Assembly: GCA_963976435.1 (NCBI GenBank)
Contig: CAXBKQ010000002.1
Location: 124,001-188,000, forward strand
Reading direction: 5' to 3'
Length of the DNA stretch: 64,000 nt
Source: CAKZNE01 sp963976435
GTDB lineage: Bacteria > Bacteroidota > Bacteroidia > Flavobacteriales > Schleiferiaceae
In this document: in pieces, positions 35,714 through 43,437 of the stretch
How the letters are laid out: each line of letters begins with the position of its first letter
Position numbering within the stretch: the first letter of the stretch is position 1
Notes under the pieces: model-generated
Database searches by the model: none
Seen by the model: only the letters and a program-made list of their open reading frames with translations
Told to the model about the DNA's origin: nothing
Made by a program: the position numbers and the translations under genes

Positions 35714-36504
35714 TTAAAATTTACACTTATTGTTCCTTGAACTTCAATTCCTAAAAGAGTATTGGCCCCATTTCTATCTTTTCCCCTAGATCTGCTGAGC
35801 GCAATTTCCAATAAATTTTGGGAATTAAATAAAGCGATCACACTCCCTAAAGAGGAAGGATAATAATTCTCCTGAATTTTTTTAATGGTTTGTCTGCGCG
35901 GCAATACAATTTCAAATTCACGATCCCTCGCCGCTTCCATGAAAATTTTCTTAGAAATATTACTAATTAAATTCCCATAATTATCAATATAAACCACACT
36001 TCCCAAAATTACAGACCCATCATTAGTTAAGCGTGGCCTCATAATGGTACTTTCTTTATAATCTTCAATTTTTCTACCTAACAAATCGATAGAACCTCCT
36101 CTTAAAATATGGAGGGCTGCTTTGGTCATAACATCCCTAGCAGGAAACAAAGTAAGCTCTTGCCTTAGGTTAATTTCTATCACCTTACTAATTTTCACCT
36201 CTGGGTTTATAAGTGTTATAATCCCTTGATCAGCAGCGATAAAATAGTGCTCATCAATTTCTGCAACTAGGAGTCGGCCATTTTCCGCCAATTCCTCCAC
36301 CGCAATTAAATGAACGGTACCTTTTGGAAAATCATGATAGCAATTTCTGAGAATAAAAGCTGCTTCAAAAAAATTACCTGGCTCAATAACATGAGAAATA
36401 TCCACCAAATGGCAATCCTCCATTTCTCCAATCAAGGTTCCCTTTACAGAGGCCAAGTGATGGTCTGTTAATCCATAATCAGATGTGAGTGTTATTACTG
36501 GCAC
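35710..36504 (-). CDS. SAM hydroxide adenosyltransferase (DUF62 family)
   Basis: 264 residues. 'ITLTSDYGLTDHHLASVKG' contains the SAM-binding Asp (SDYG), 'LVDISHVIEPGNFFEAAFIL' is typical, and the C-terminal beta-barrel segment 'VIYIDNYGNLISNI'-like ('VVYIDNYGNLISNISKKIF') is complete. This family hydrolyses S-adenosylmethionine to adenosine and methionine, and is related to fluorinase/chlorinase (family knowledge). No halogenation context here. First gene of the run leading to gldFG and dnaN; divergent from phoH. Confidence 0.92.
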   Translation of the reverse strand: MPVITLTSDYGLTDHHLASVKGTLIGEMEDCHLVDISHVIEPGNFFEAAFILRNCYHDFPKGTVHLIAVEELAENGRLLVAEIDEHYFIAADQGIITLINPEVKISKVIEINLRQELTLFPARDVMTKAALHILRGGSIDLLGRKIEDYKESTIMRPRLTNDGSVILGSVVYIDNYGNLISNISKKIFMEAARDREFEIVLPRRQTIKKIQENYYPSSLGSVIALFNSQNLLEIALSRSRGKDRNGANTLLGIEVQGTISVNFK

Positions 36505-36556
36505 GCTTAGGATCTTTAAGATTTTAAAAATCTAACGATTTGAGGTTCAAAATCCT

Positions 36557-36564
36557 TACTTTTG
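36557..36564 (+). promoter_or_regulatory. Putative -7 element of phoH-purC
   Basis: TACTTTTG fits TAnnTTTG, 63 bases before the phoH TTG. A TTTG at 36539-36542 lies only 14 bases upstream, shorter than the usual 19. Confidence 0.35.
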
Positions 36565-36627
36565 AGGCCAAAAGTAATCAATATTTGCAGCTAGATTACA
36601 GTACTCAAAATAGTTATTAATAGCATC

Positions 36628-37572
36628 TTGATAGAAAAAACCATTCTAATTGAAAACGCAGACCCGCGTGATATTTATGGAGCTAACAATAAATATCTAA
36701 ATCTTTTAAAATCTCATTTCAAAGGATTAAAAATCACCGCTCGAGGGCACTCCCTAAAAATTAACGGTAGGGAGGAAGATATTGGAGAATTTGAAGATAG
36801 CATTGGTGAAATTATTGCTCATCTCAACAAATACAATTCTCTAACCATCAACCAACTGGAAAGAATTTTAAAGGGTGAAATGGATGCCAAAGAAAGTGAA
36901 AATTCGAGCAATGTAATTTTATTTGGCTCCAATGGCCAACCTATAAAAGCCAGAACTGTAAATCAACGTAAAATGGTTAAAGCCATTGAAAGTAACGACA
37001 TGGTTTTCGCCATTGGGCCAGCCGGAACTGGTAAAACCTATACAGGGGTAGCTCTAGCCGTAAAAGCCTTAAAAAACAGGGAGGTGAAAAAAATTATTCT
37101 TACCAGACCTGCTGTGGAGGCTGGAGAAAATTTAGGCTTCCTACCCGGAGATTTAAAGGAAAAATTGGATCCTTATATGCAGCCTCTATATGACGCTCTT
37201 CGCGATATGATTCCATCTGAAAAATTAACCTATTACTTGGAAACTGGTGTAATTCAAATTGCTCCATTAGCATTTATGAGGGGTCGAACTTTAGATGGGG
37301 CATTTGTGATTCTGGATGAAGCCCAAAATACCACACGAAGTCAGATGAAAATGTTCTTAACAAGAATGGGGATGGATGCCAAATTTGTGGTAACTGGCGA
37401 TGCCAGCCAAATTGACCTTCCTAGAAAACAAGCATCCGGACTAAGTGAAGCCCAACGAATTCTCAGCAAAATAAAAGGTATTTCCTTTATTCATTTAAAT
37501 GAAGGAGATGTAATTCGACACCAATTGGTGAAAAATATTATTAAAGCATACGACAAAGAAGATGACAAATAA
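36628..37572 (+). CDS. phoH: PhoH family ATPase
   Basis: 314 residues starting with TTG at 36628; the next in-frame ATG is far inside the protein, and the N-terminus 'IEKTILIENADPRDIYGANN' agrees with flavobacterial PhoH starts. P-loop 'AIGPAGTGKTYTGVALA' (about 131-147), Walker B 'FVILDEAQNTTRSQMKMFLT' (about 227-246) and 'VVTGDASQIDLP' are intact. A PhoH-like RNA/DNA ATPase of unclear role. Overlaps purC by 11 bp. Confidence 0.93.
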   Translation: MIEKTILIENADPRDIYGANNKYLNLLKSHFKGLKITARGHSLKINGREEDIGEFEDSIGEIIAHLNKYNSLTINQLERILKGEMDAKESENSSNVILFGSNGQPIKARTVNQRKMVKAIESNDMVFAIGPAGTGKTYTGVALAVKALKNREVKKIILTRPAVEAGENLGFLPGDLKEKLDPYMQPLYDALRDMIPSEKLTYYLETGVIQIAPLAFMRGRTLDGAFVILDEAQNTTRSQMKMFLTRMGMDAKFVVTGDASQIDLPRKQASGLSEAQRILSKIKGISFIHLNEGDVIRHQLVKNIIKAYDKEDDK

Positions 37573-38524
37573 GGCCTTAAAACAAACCAACTTTAAGCTT
37601 AGTGGACAAAGTGATTTCTACAAAGGAAAGGTAAGAGATGTGTATAGCATACAAGGGGATTTATTGGTAATGGTAGCCAGCGACAGAATTTCTGCCTTTG
37701 ACGTAGTACTTCCTAAAGGAATACCCTTTAAAGGCCAGGTGTTAAATCAAATTGCCAATAAATTTTTAGACCTTACTCAAGAAATTGTTCCCAACTGGAA
37801 ACTTAGCTGTCCGGATCCTATGGTTACTATTGGTCAGAAAGCTCAACCTTTTATGGTGGAGATGGTAATCCGTGGATATTTAACTGGCCACGCTTGGAGG
37901 GAGTATAAGTCTGGGAAAAGGCAAATTTGTGGTGTGGAAATGCCAGATGGGATGAAGGAAAATCAAGCTTTTGAGAATCCAATTATTACTCCAACTACCA
38001 AGGCAGATTTAGGACAACATGATGAAGATATTAGCCGTGAAGAAATCCTTGAAAAAGGGATAGTATCCCAATCCGATTATGAAGAATTAGAAAGAATAAC
38101 TCATCAATTATTTAGCAGAGGGCAAGAATTTGCAAAGGAGCAAGGCCTAATTTTGGTAGATACCAAATATGAATTTGGTAAAGACAAAAAGGGAAATATC
38201 ATTTTAATTGATGAAATCCACACTCCTGATAGTAGTCGTTATTTTTATTTGGAAGATTATGAAGATAATTTTAAATCCAATAAACCACAAAGGCAGCTTT
38301 CTAAAGAATTTGTAAGGCAATGGCTCATTGAAAATGGATTTCAGGGTAAAGAAGGGCAGCAAATTCCTGAAATGTCTGAAGATTTTGTGAATAGCGTTAG
38401 TGAACGTTATATAGAATTATATGAAAGTATTACAGGAGAAAAATTTGAATACAGCCAAATTGATTCTGATTTGGAAGATCGTATCTTTAAGAGTACTGAA
38501 AAAGCACTAAAAGATTTATTATGA
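37562..38524 (+). CDS. purC: Phosphoribosylaminoimidazole-succinocarboxamide synthase
   Basis: 320 residues of the long PurC type. Purine pathway: CAIR + Asp + ATP to SAICAR. Signatures: 'FYKGKVRDVYSI', 'VASDRISAFDVVLPKGIPFKG', 'VIRGYLTGHAWREYKSG', 'PTTKADLGQHDEDIS' and 'LVDTKYEFGKDKKG'. Overlaps phoH at the front by 11 bp and the barrel gene at the end by 4 bp (ATGA), so translational coupling is likely. Confidence 0.96.
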   Translation: MTNKALKQTNFKLSGQSDFYKGKVRDVYSIQGDLLVMVASDRISAFDVVLPKGIPFKGQVLNQIANKFLDLTQEIVPNWKLSCPDPMVTIGQKAQPFMVEMVIRGYLTGHAWREYKSGKRQICGVEMPDGMKENQAFENPIITPTTKADLGQHDEDISREEILEKGIVSQSDYEELERITHQLFSRGQEFAKEQGLILVDTKYEFGKDKKGNIILIDEIHTPDSSRYFYLEDYEDNFKSNKPQRQLSKEFVRQWLIENGFQGKEGQQIPEMSEDFVNSVSERYIELYESITGEKFEYSQIDSDLEDRIFKSTEKALKDLL

Positions 38525-39138
38525 AATCAATTATTGTAAAGTTTAGCCTTACCCTAATGACTATCGCATTTTCCCTACCCTGCGAGGCACAACTGATAAA
38601 TTTTGGGCTAAAGGCCGGAATCAACCTTCAAGAACTTGAAATAAAAGAATTTGAAGGCATGCAAACCATCGAAGAATTAAATTCTACAGATCAAAAGGTG
38701 GGTTTCCATGGTGGATTATATGCCAATGTTAACCTCCCTGGATTTCACATCCGAACTGAATTTCTCTATACCTACATTAACTATGAACTAAGCAGCACAA
38801 GCATTTCCAATGAGGTGAAAAATTTCGACTTTGAATTTAACCGGTTTGACCTCCCGATATTAGCGGGAATAAAATTGGGACCACTTCGACTAAATGCTGG
38901 ACCGGTTATGAGTTTTACAATAAGTGAACCTAAAGAGGCATTCCAAAAAGGAATAAAGGACGCCACTTGGGGATATCAGGCGGGGATTGGCTTAGATATC
39001 AAAAAGATTAGTTTGGACATTCGCTACGAAGGGGCATTTAGCAAAATCACAGATAATATTAGGATAGATGGTGAAGATTACGCCACCGATGCTAGAGCCA
39101 GCCAATTTTTAATTGGTATTGGATACCGATTATTCTAG
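38521..39138 (+). CDS. PorT-like outer-membrane beta-barrel protein
   Basis: 205 residues with a signal peptide ending 'LPCEAQ'. Mature strands 'INFGLKAGINLQELE', 'VGFHGGLYANVNLPGFHI', 'FNRFDLPILAGIKLGPLRLN' and 'YQAGIGLDIKKISLDIRYEG', with the C-terminal 'SQFLIGIGYRLF', are the usual OMP_b-brl_2 pattern. It is PorT-like in fold only; I would not call it the T9SS protein PorT without alignment. ATG overlaps the purC stop; its TAG shares CTAG with the convergent exonuclease stop. Confidence 0.78.
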   Translation: MKSIIVKFSLTLMTIAFSLPCEAQLINFGLKAGINLQELEIKEFEGMQTIEELNSTDQKVGFHGGLYANVNLPGFHIRTEFLYTYINYELSSTSISNEVKNFDFEFNRFDLPILAGIKLGPLRLNAGPVMSFTISEPKEAFQKGIKDATWGYQAGIGLDIKKISLDIRYEGAFSKITDNIRIDGEDYATDARASQFLIGIGYRLF

Positions 39139-40400
39139 GCTTTTACCTCTTGTTTTTGAAATTGTTTATACTCCCCGCTCACGATTCCCAATTTTAAAAG
39201 ATGTGTTAAAATCTCTTTATCTTCAATGGGCACCTGACTTTTAGAAAGCTTATCAAAATCGTCAATTTGCCCATTTAATTTAAAATAATAGTAGGCCACC
39301 AATTTTTGATTTTCTACAATAAATGCACATTTTTCGGCATTTGACCTTCCCTTTCCAACAAAAATTGCCCTTTGAGGAAAATCCTTCAGAAGATTCAAAA
39401 GAGAGTTTTTTTGTTCCACATTCATGGAGCGCCTCATCATTCTAATTGCTCTATAGCCCACTTTCAATGAGGAAGTTTCCACTAAAACCGGTTCCGATAT
39501 TTTTTTATCGAGAGAAACAAGCCTCAGAAGTTTATCATTTTCAGAAGTATCCTCTACCAATCCAAAACCAAATTTAGGTTTGGCAATTTTCACATATTTA
39601 GGTTTGGCTTTTTGAGCTTCCTCAATTTTCTTTATTTGCCCTACCAACCAGTTTCCTGTGCTAATAGCCTCAACGGAGTAAACCTCATCTACAATTTTTT
39701 TTGAAATATCGTTTTCGGCAATAAATAGTTTATTAAGAGAACCCTTAATATTATCCGAAGTTGCCAAATAAAGAAGCTCACCCTTTTGATTGTGCAAATA
39801 AAATATTCCTCGATTTGCCTTAACAGAGCGCTTCAAATCCTGAATTTTATCCTTTATAGGATCATTATTCTGAATGCTTTGGTTTAATATACTGATATCC
39901 TTCTTCTGGTCCTTTTCCAACAGCATAATCAGTAATTCCAAAGTAGCCCTGGCATCTCCTTCTGCTCTGTGTTTTTGACCTCTAAAAATCCCTAATTCTT
40001 CGCAAACGCGATCCAAGCCATAGGATGTTAGTCCTGGAATTAATTTTTCGGCAAGAGGAATGGTATCCAATGTCTGCATTTCAAAAGGATATCCTAGTCT
40101 GGCAAACTCCTGCCTGAGCATCCTATAATCAAATTCGGCATTATGTCCTACTAATACTGCGCCTTCTGTTAATTCCAAAATCCTTTTTGCTATTTCGTGA
40201 AACCTTGGAGCACGAACCAACATCTTGGAAGTTATACCCGTAATTTTGGAAACATATTTTTGAATCTCCCTATCCGGATGGACCAAACTGATTAATTGGT
40301 CAACAATTTCTACACCATCAAACTTAAACAGGGCTATTTCCATAATGGATTCTTTACCAAAAGGGCCGCCTGTAGATTCTATATCTAAAACACAATACAC
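39135..40400 (-). CDS. DnaQ-like 3'-5' exonuclease fused to a degenerate GIY-YIG domain
   Basis: 421 residues from GTG 40400. Residues 1-165 are a DEDDh exonuclease: Asp6 and Glu8 in 'VLDIESTGG', Asp91 in 'HNAEFDYRML', His144 and Asp149 in 'HRAEGDARATLEL'. Residues about 195-265 correspond to the UvrC-type GIY-YIG domain of this fusion family, but the key residues are changed: GIF/YLA in place of GIY/YIG, Gly-Ser where KR is usual (220-221), and Trp where the catalytic Glu is expected (about 251). The exonuclease should be active and the nuclease half not. The C-terminus has no known domain. Confidence 0.85.
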   Translation of the reverse strand: MYCVLDIESTGGPFGKESIMEIALFKFDGVEIVDQLISLVHPDREIQKYVSKITGITSKMLVRAPRFHEIAKRILELTEGAVLVGHNAEFDYRMLRQEFARLGYPFEMQTLDTIPLAEKLIPGLTSYGLDRVCEELGIFRGQKHRAEGDARATLELLIMLLEKDQKKDISILNQSIQNNDPIKDKIQDLKRSVKANRGIFYLHNQKGELLYLATSDNIKGSLNKLFIAENDISKKIVDEVYSVEAISTGNWLVGQIKKIEEAQKAKPKYVKIAKPKFGFGLVEDTSENDKLLRLVSLDKKISEPVLVETSSLKVGYRAIRMMRRSMNVEQKNSLLNLLKDFPQRAIFVGKGRSNAEKCAFIVENQKLVAYYYFKLNGQIDDFDKLSKSQVPIEDKEILTHLLKLGIVSGEYKQFQKQEVKA

Positions 40401-40404
40401 GCGG

Positions 40405-40412
40405 CAAATATA
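40405..40412 (-). promoter_or_regulatory. Putative -7 element directly at the exonuclease start
   Basis: TATATTTG on the minus strand fits TAnnTTTG and ends 4 bases before the GTG start at 40400, predicting a leaderless mRNA if used. No TTTG at the -33 position. Confidence 0.35.
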
Positions 40413-40647
40413 AGTACAATTTTAGCTGAGACTTATTTTTTCAATATCAATTTCAAAGCAAATGTTAAAACTCAAAATATTGATAACAAATAATTTAATA
40501 TCATTTTTAGTGTAATTCAAAAACTTAATTTTACCTAGGCTAATACATACATTGCCCAAGATTTAAACAAAAATTTATGGGCGAGTAAATACTTGTGAAC
40601 CAACCATTTTTAATATTAGCTCGTAATTAAAGCATAAACCTGCCGCT

Positions 40648-41157
40648 ATGAAAAACCTAAATTCCCTACTTCTCCTCCTGCCCTTTATTTTTCATTCTTG
40701 CATTTATGATGGAGAGTACGACACCAACTACTATTCGGATTATCAACCTATTCTAATGAAAAGGTCTGATTTGGCAAATTCCATCAAATGGGTAGATGCC
40801 AGAGAGCCTGTGAGCACAGGGAAAATTTATATAAAAGGAGATTATCTTTTTATAAATGAAAAATTTGAAGGCATTCATGTTTATGACAATAGCGACCCTA
40901 GCAACCCTATTGCTAAAGGATTTATTACGATTCCGGGGAATATAGACATCTCCATTAGAGAGGATATTTTTTATGCAGACAATGCCAAAGATCTAGTTGC
41001 ATTTAGAGTGGTGAATAATAATTCAATCCAACTTCTGGATAGAAATGAAAATGTATTTCCCGAATTAAGGCCACCAGATGTTTTTGGAATTCCATCCCAA
41101 TATACAGAGGAAAACAGACCAGAAAATACCGTAATCGTAAAATGGATTTTAAAATGA
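40648..41157 (+). CDS. LVIVD-type repeat lipoprotein (short)
   Basis: 169 residues; leader MKNLNSLLLLLPFIFHSC with lipobox FHSC. After a linker there are one to two LVIVD-like propeller repeats: 'YLFINEKFEGIHVYDNSDPSNP' (with the D-x-SDPxxP turn) and 'DISIREDIFYADNAKDLVAF'. It is much shorter than the usual multi-repeat protein. ATGA overlap with the next gene indicates an operon of three envelope genes (40648-42610). Function unknown. Confidence 0.75.
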   Translation: MKNLNSLLLLLPFIFHSCIYDGEYDTNYYSDYQPILMKRSDLANSIKWVDAREPVSTGKIYIKGDYLFINEKFEGIHVYDNSDPSNPIAKGFITIPGNIDISIREDIFYADNAKDLVAFRVVNNNSIQLLDRNENVFPELRPPDVFGIPSQYTEENRPENTVIVKWILK

Positions 41158-41897
41158 AAAAGCTAATTATATCATTTATCGCACTTGCTTTTTTTCTTAA
41201 TTCCTGCACAGATGGCTCCGGAGGGGTTTCTGCTACGGATGGAACCTTAACAGGACAAGGAGGAAGTCTTGCTCGTTTTGTGGTTGTAAAAGACTACCTA
41301 TATATTGTAGATGGTCAAAATCTGAAATTATTTAATCTTAATGACCCTAGCAACCCTGTTTATCTAAGCAACAGTGATTTAAATGTAAATGTAGAAACCA
41401 TTTTTGCACGAGATTCAGCAACATCGTTTATTGGAACCACAAGTGGAATGTTTATTTATGATATTTCTAATCCACCAAATGTTAATTTAATTAGTTCTTA
41501 TAGTCATATTGTAAGTTGTGATCCTGTGGTGGCCAATAGCAAATATGCCTATGTTACTCTTCATTCCGATTTAAATAATCAATTCTGCGCAAGAAATATA
41601 AACCAACTTGATATTGTAAATATTGAGCAATTGAGCCAACCCTTTATTGTGAATTCCTTTCCTTTAATTAAGCCACTAGGACTAGGCCTATATGGTGATA
41701 CCCTGTTGATATGCGATAATGGAGTTAAGGTGTTTAATGTTAAGGATCCTAATAATCTACAATTGATAAATGCTATAGAAGATATTCCTGCTGTTGACAT
41801 TATTCCTTCTGGAGATTTAATGATTATTAGCTCTACCGAAGGAATTAAGCAATATCGATACAAAAATGGGAGCCTTAACCTATTAAGTGAAATCTAA
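41154..41897 (+). CDS. LVIVD-type repeat lipoprotein
   Basis: 247 residues from ATG 41154 (MKKLIISFIALAFFLNSC, lipobox LNSC); a start at 41142 would add four residues and increase the overlap. Repeats: 'YLYIVDGQNLKLFNLNDPSN', 'GMFIYDISNPPNVNLI', 'LLICDNGVKVFNVKDPNN' and 'DLMIISSTEGIKQYRY', a beta-propeller-like protein. Same repeat type as the preceding gene, probably an ancient duplication. The stop is 12 bp before the next gene. Confidence 0.78.
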   Translation: MKKLIISFIALAFFLNSCTDGSGGVSATDGTLTGQGGSLARFVVVKDYLYIVDGQNLKLFNLNDPSNPVYLSNSDLNVNVETIFARDSATSFIGTTSGMFIYDISNPPNVNLISSYSHIVSCDPVVANSKYAYVTLHSDLNNQFCARNINQLDIVNIEQLSQPFIVNSFPLIKPLGLGLYGDTLLICDNGVKVFNVKDPNNLQLINAIEDIPAVDIIPSGDLMIISSTEGIKQYRYKNGSLNLLSEI

Positions 41898-41908
41898 AAA
41901 TTGAAAAG

Positions 41909-42610
41909 ATGAAAAACTATATATTTTTAAGTCTGATTTTATTTTTCTCTTGTGATATTCTGGCTCAAAATTCTGAAACTTCAACAACAGAAAATAGCAA
42001 TTCAGAAAAAAGAAATTATACAAGACACCGCTGGCAGGTAGGATCCATTATATCCAATTTAGCTGTACAGCAAATTTCTGGAGATATTAATTATCGGTAT
42101 CACGCCAATCAGGTTATAGGTTTCGGGATTAGTAGAATTGAGAATTATCCTATAAATAATATGGGAGATGAGGAATCCCTAGTCCTTTTAAACCGAAGAT
42201 ATAGAGGTTGGCAAATGGCAGCTTACCAAAAAATATATCTCAGTAGAGATTTTGTAGATAATATGGTTTATTTCAAACATGGATTAAGAGGTGATCTTAG
42301 TCAGCATTACTATTCCAGGGAAGATTGGTTTGAAATTGTAAAGGATGGAAATACCTTTTTAAGTTATGAGGAAAGAGATTTTTCGGAAAGTAATTTTAGA
42401 TTAGGATATGATGCTACTATTGGCCTTGAACTTTACCATGGCAGGTTTTCTACCGATATTTTTATTGGTGCAGCTTATCATAAACAAATAGATCCCAATG
42501 CTTTCACTACTGAAAACGACTCATTTTTCGTCCCTTCCTACTCGGGGTTTAGACCTTTATTTGGCTTGCGATTAGCTATAAATATTGGACCTACGGAATA
42601 TGAACTCTAG
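41909..42610 (+). CDS. Exported protein of unknown function, probable outer-membrane barrel
   Basis: 233 residues with signal peptide ending 'CDILAQ'. A Ser/Thr/Asn-rich linker (about 22-38) leads into strands such as 'HRWQVGSIISNLAVQQISGD', 'RGWQMAAYQKIYLSRDF', 'FRLGYDATIGLELYHGRF' and the end 'RPLFGLRLAINIGPTEYEL', which suggest a barrel. Third gene of the LVIVD lipoprotein operon; the partner lipoproteins may sit on it (inference). Its TAG shares CTAG (42607-42610) with the convergent stop. Confidence 0.7.
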   Translation: MKNYIFLSLILFFSCDILAQNSETSTTENSNSEKRNYTRHRWQVGSIISNLAVQQISGDINYRYHANQVIGFGISRIENYPINNMGDEESLVLLNRRYRGWQMAAYQKIYLSRDFVDNMVYFKHGLRGDLSQHYYSREDWFEIVKDGNTFLSYEERDFSESNFRLGYDATIGLELYHGRFSTDIFIGAAYHKQIDPNAFTTENDSFFVPSYSGFRPLFGLRLAINIGPTEYEL

Positions 42611-43287
42611 CCTCTAGAACCAAATATAGAAGATCCTATTCTCACCATATTAGAACCCTGCTCAACAGCTAATAAATAATCGCCACTCATTCCAATTGAT
42701 AGAATATTAAATTGGGAAGAAGGCGATTTTTTTTGACATTTCAGAAAAAAGGAATTTAAAGATGAAAATTCCTCTGCCACCACTTTCTCATCTTGAGTGT
42801 TAGTAGCCATTCCCATAAGACCACATATATTTAAATTAGAATAAATTGTTTTGAGATCTTTTTCTAAAAATTCTTCCGCCTCCTCAAAGCTGAACCCAAA
42901 TTTACTTTCCTCCTGTGCAATATGAATTTGAACCAAACAATTGATAATTCTATTGTTTTTTAAGGCTTCTTTATTTAATTCCTTAAATCGCTTTTCTTTG
43001 TCCATTCCATGTACCATATGTACAAATGGGGCCATATATTTCATCTTATTACCTTGTACATGGCCAATCATATGCCAGCGTATATCCTTCGGTAACAACT
43101 CATATTTCTCCGCCATTTCTTGAATCCGGTTTTCTCCAAAATCCCTCTGTCCAGCATCATAAGCTTCCTGAATATAGGAACTCGGCTTTGTTTTGGAAAC
43201 CGCTACCAATTGAACATCCTTGGGAAGGCTAGAAACAATGGATTTTAAATTTTTAGCTATAATGGAATTAGTCATGGTTATACTCAT
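42607..43287 (-). CDS. YggS-family pyridoxal phosphate homeostasis protein
   Basis: 226 residues (ATG 43287; ATG 43275 is an equally plausible start). PLP-binding Lys in 'VQLVAVSKTKPSSYIQEAYD', then 'GQRDFGENRIQEM', 'WHMIGHVQGNKMKYM' (the usual HFIGxLQ reads HMIGHVQ), 'GLMGMATNT' and the phosphate-binding end 'ILSIGMSGDYLLAVEQGSNMVRIGSSIFG', in pieces. A PLP carrier or homeostasis protein with an alanine-racemase-like barrel and no known turnover. Confidence 0.94.
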   Translation of the reverse strand: MSITMTNSIIAKNLKSIVSSLPKDVQLVAVSKTKPSSYIQEAYDAGQRDFGENRIQEMAEKYELLPKDIRWHMIGHVQGNKMKYMAPFVHMVHGMDKEKRFKELNKEALKNNRIINCLVQIHIAQEESKFGFSFEEAEEFLEKDLKTIYSNLNICGLMGMATNTQDEKVVAEEFSSLNSFFLKCQKKSPSSQFNILSIGMSGDYLLAVEQGSNMVRIGSSIFGSRG

Positions 43288-43407
43288 TTAGTATTGGCAA
43301 AATTAAAATTAGATGTGAGATGAAGGCTATTTTCTTTTAGAAGCTATAAAGTCATATTAAAATTTGGAATATCAGCCATAATCAGGCATCACAATTATTA
43401 TAAATAA

Positions 43408-43415
43408 TACATTTG
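43408..43415 (+). promoter_or_regulatory. Putative -7 element of pheT
   Basis: TACATTTG fits TAnnTTTG, 22 bases before the pheT ATG. No clear -33 box. Confidence 0.4.
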
Positions 43416-43437
43416 CTGTCCCAAAAATTTTATTCGA

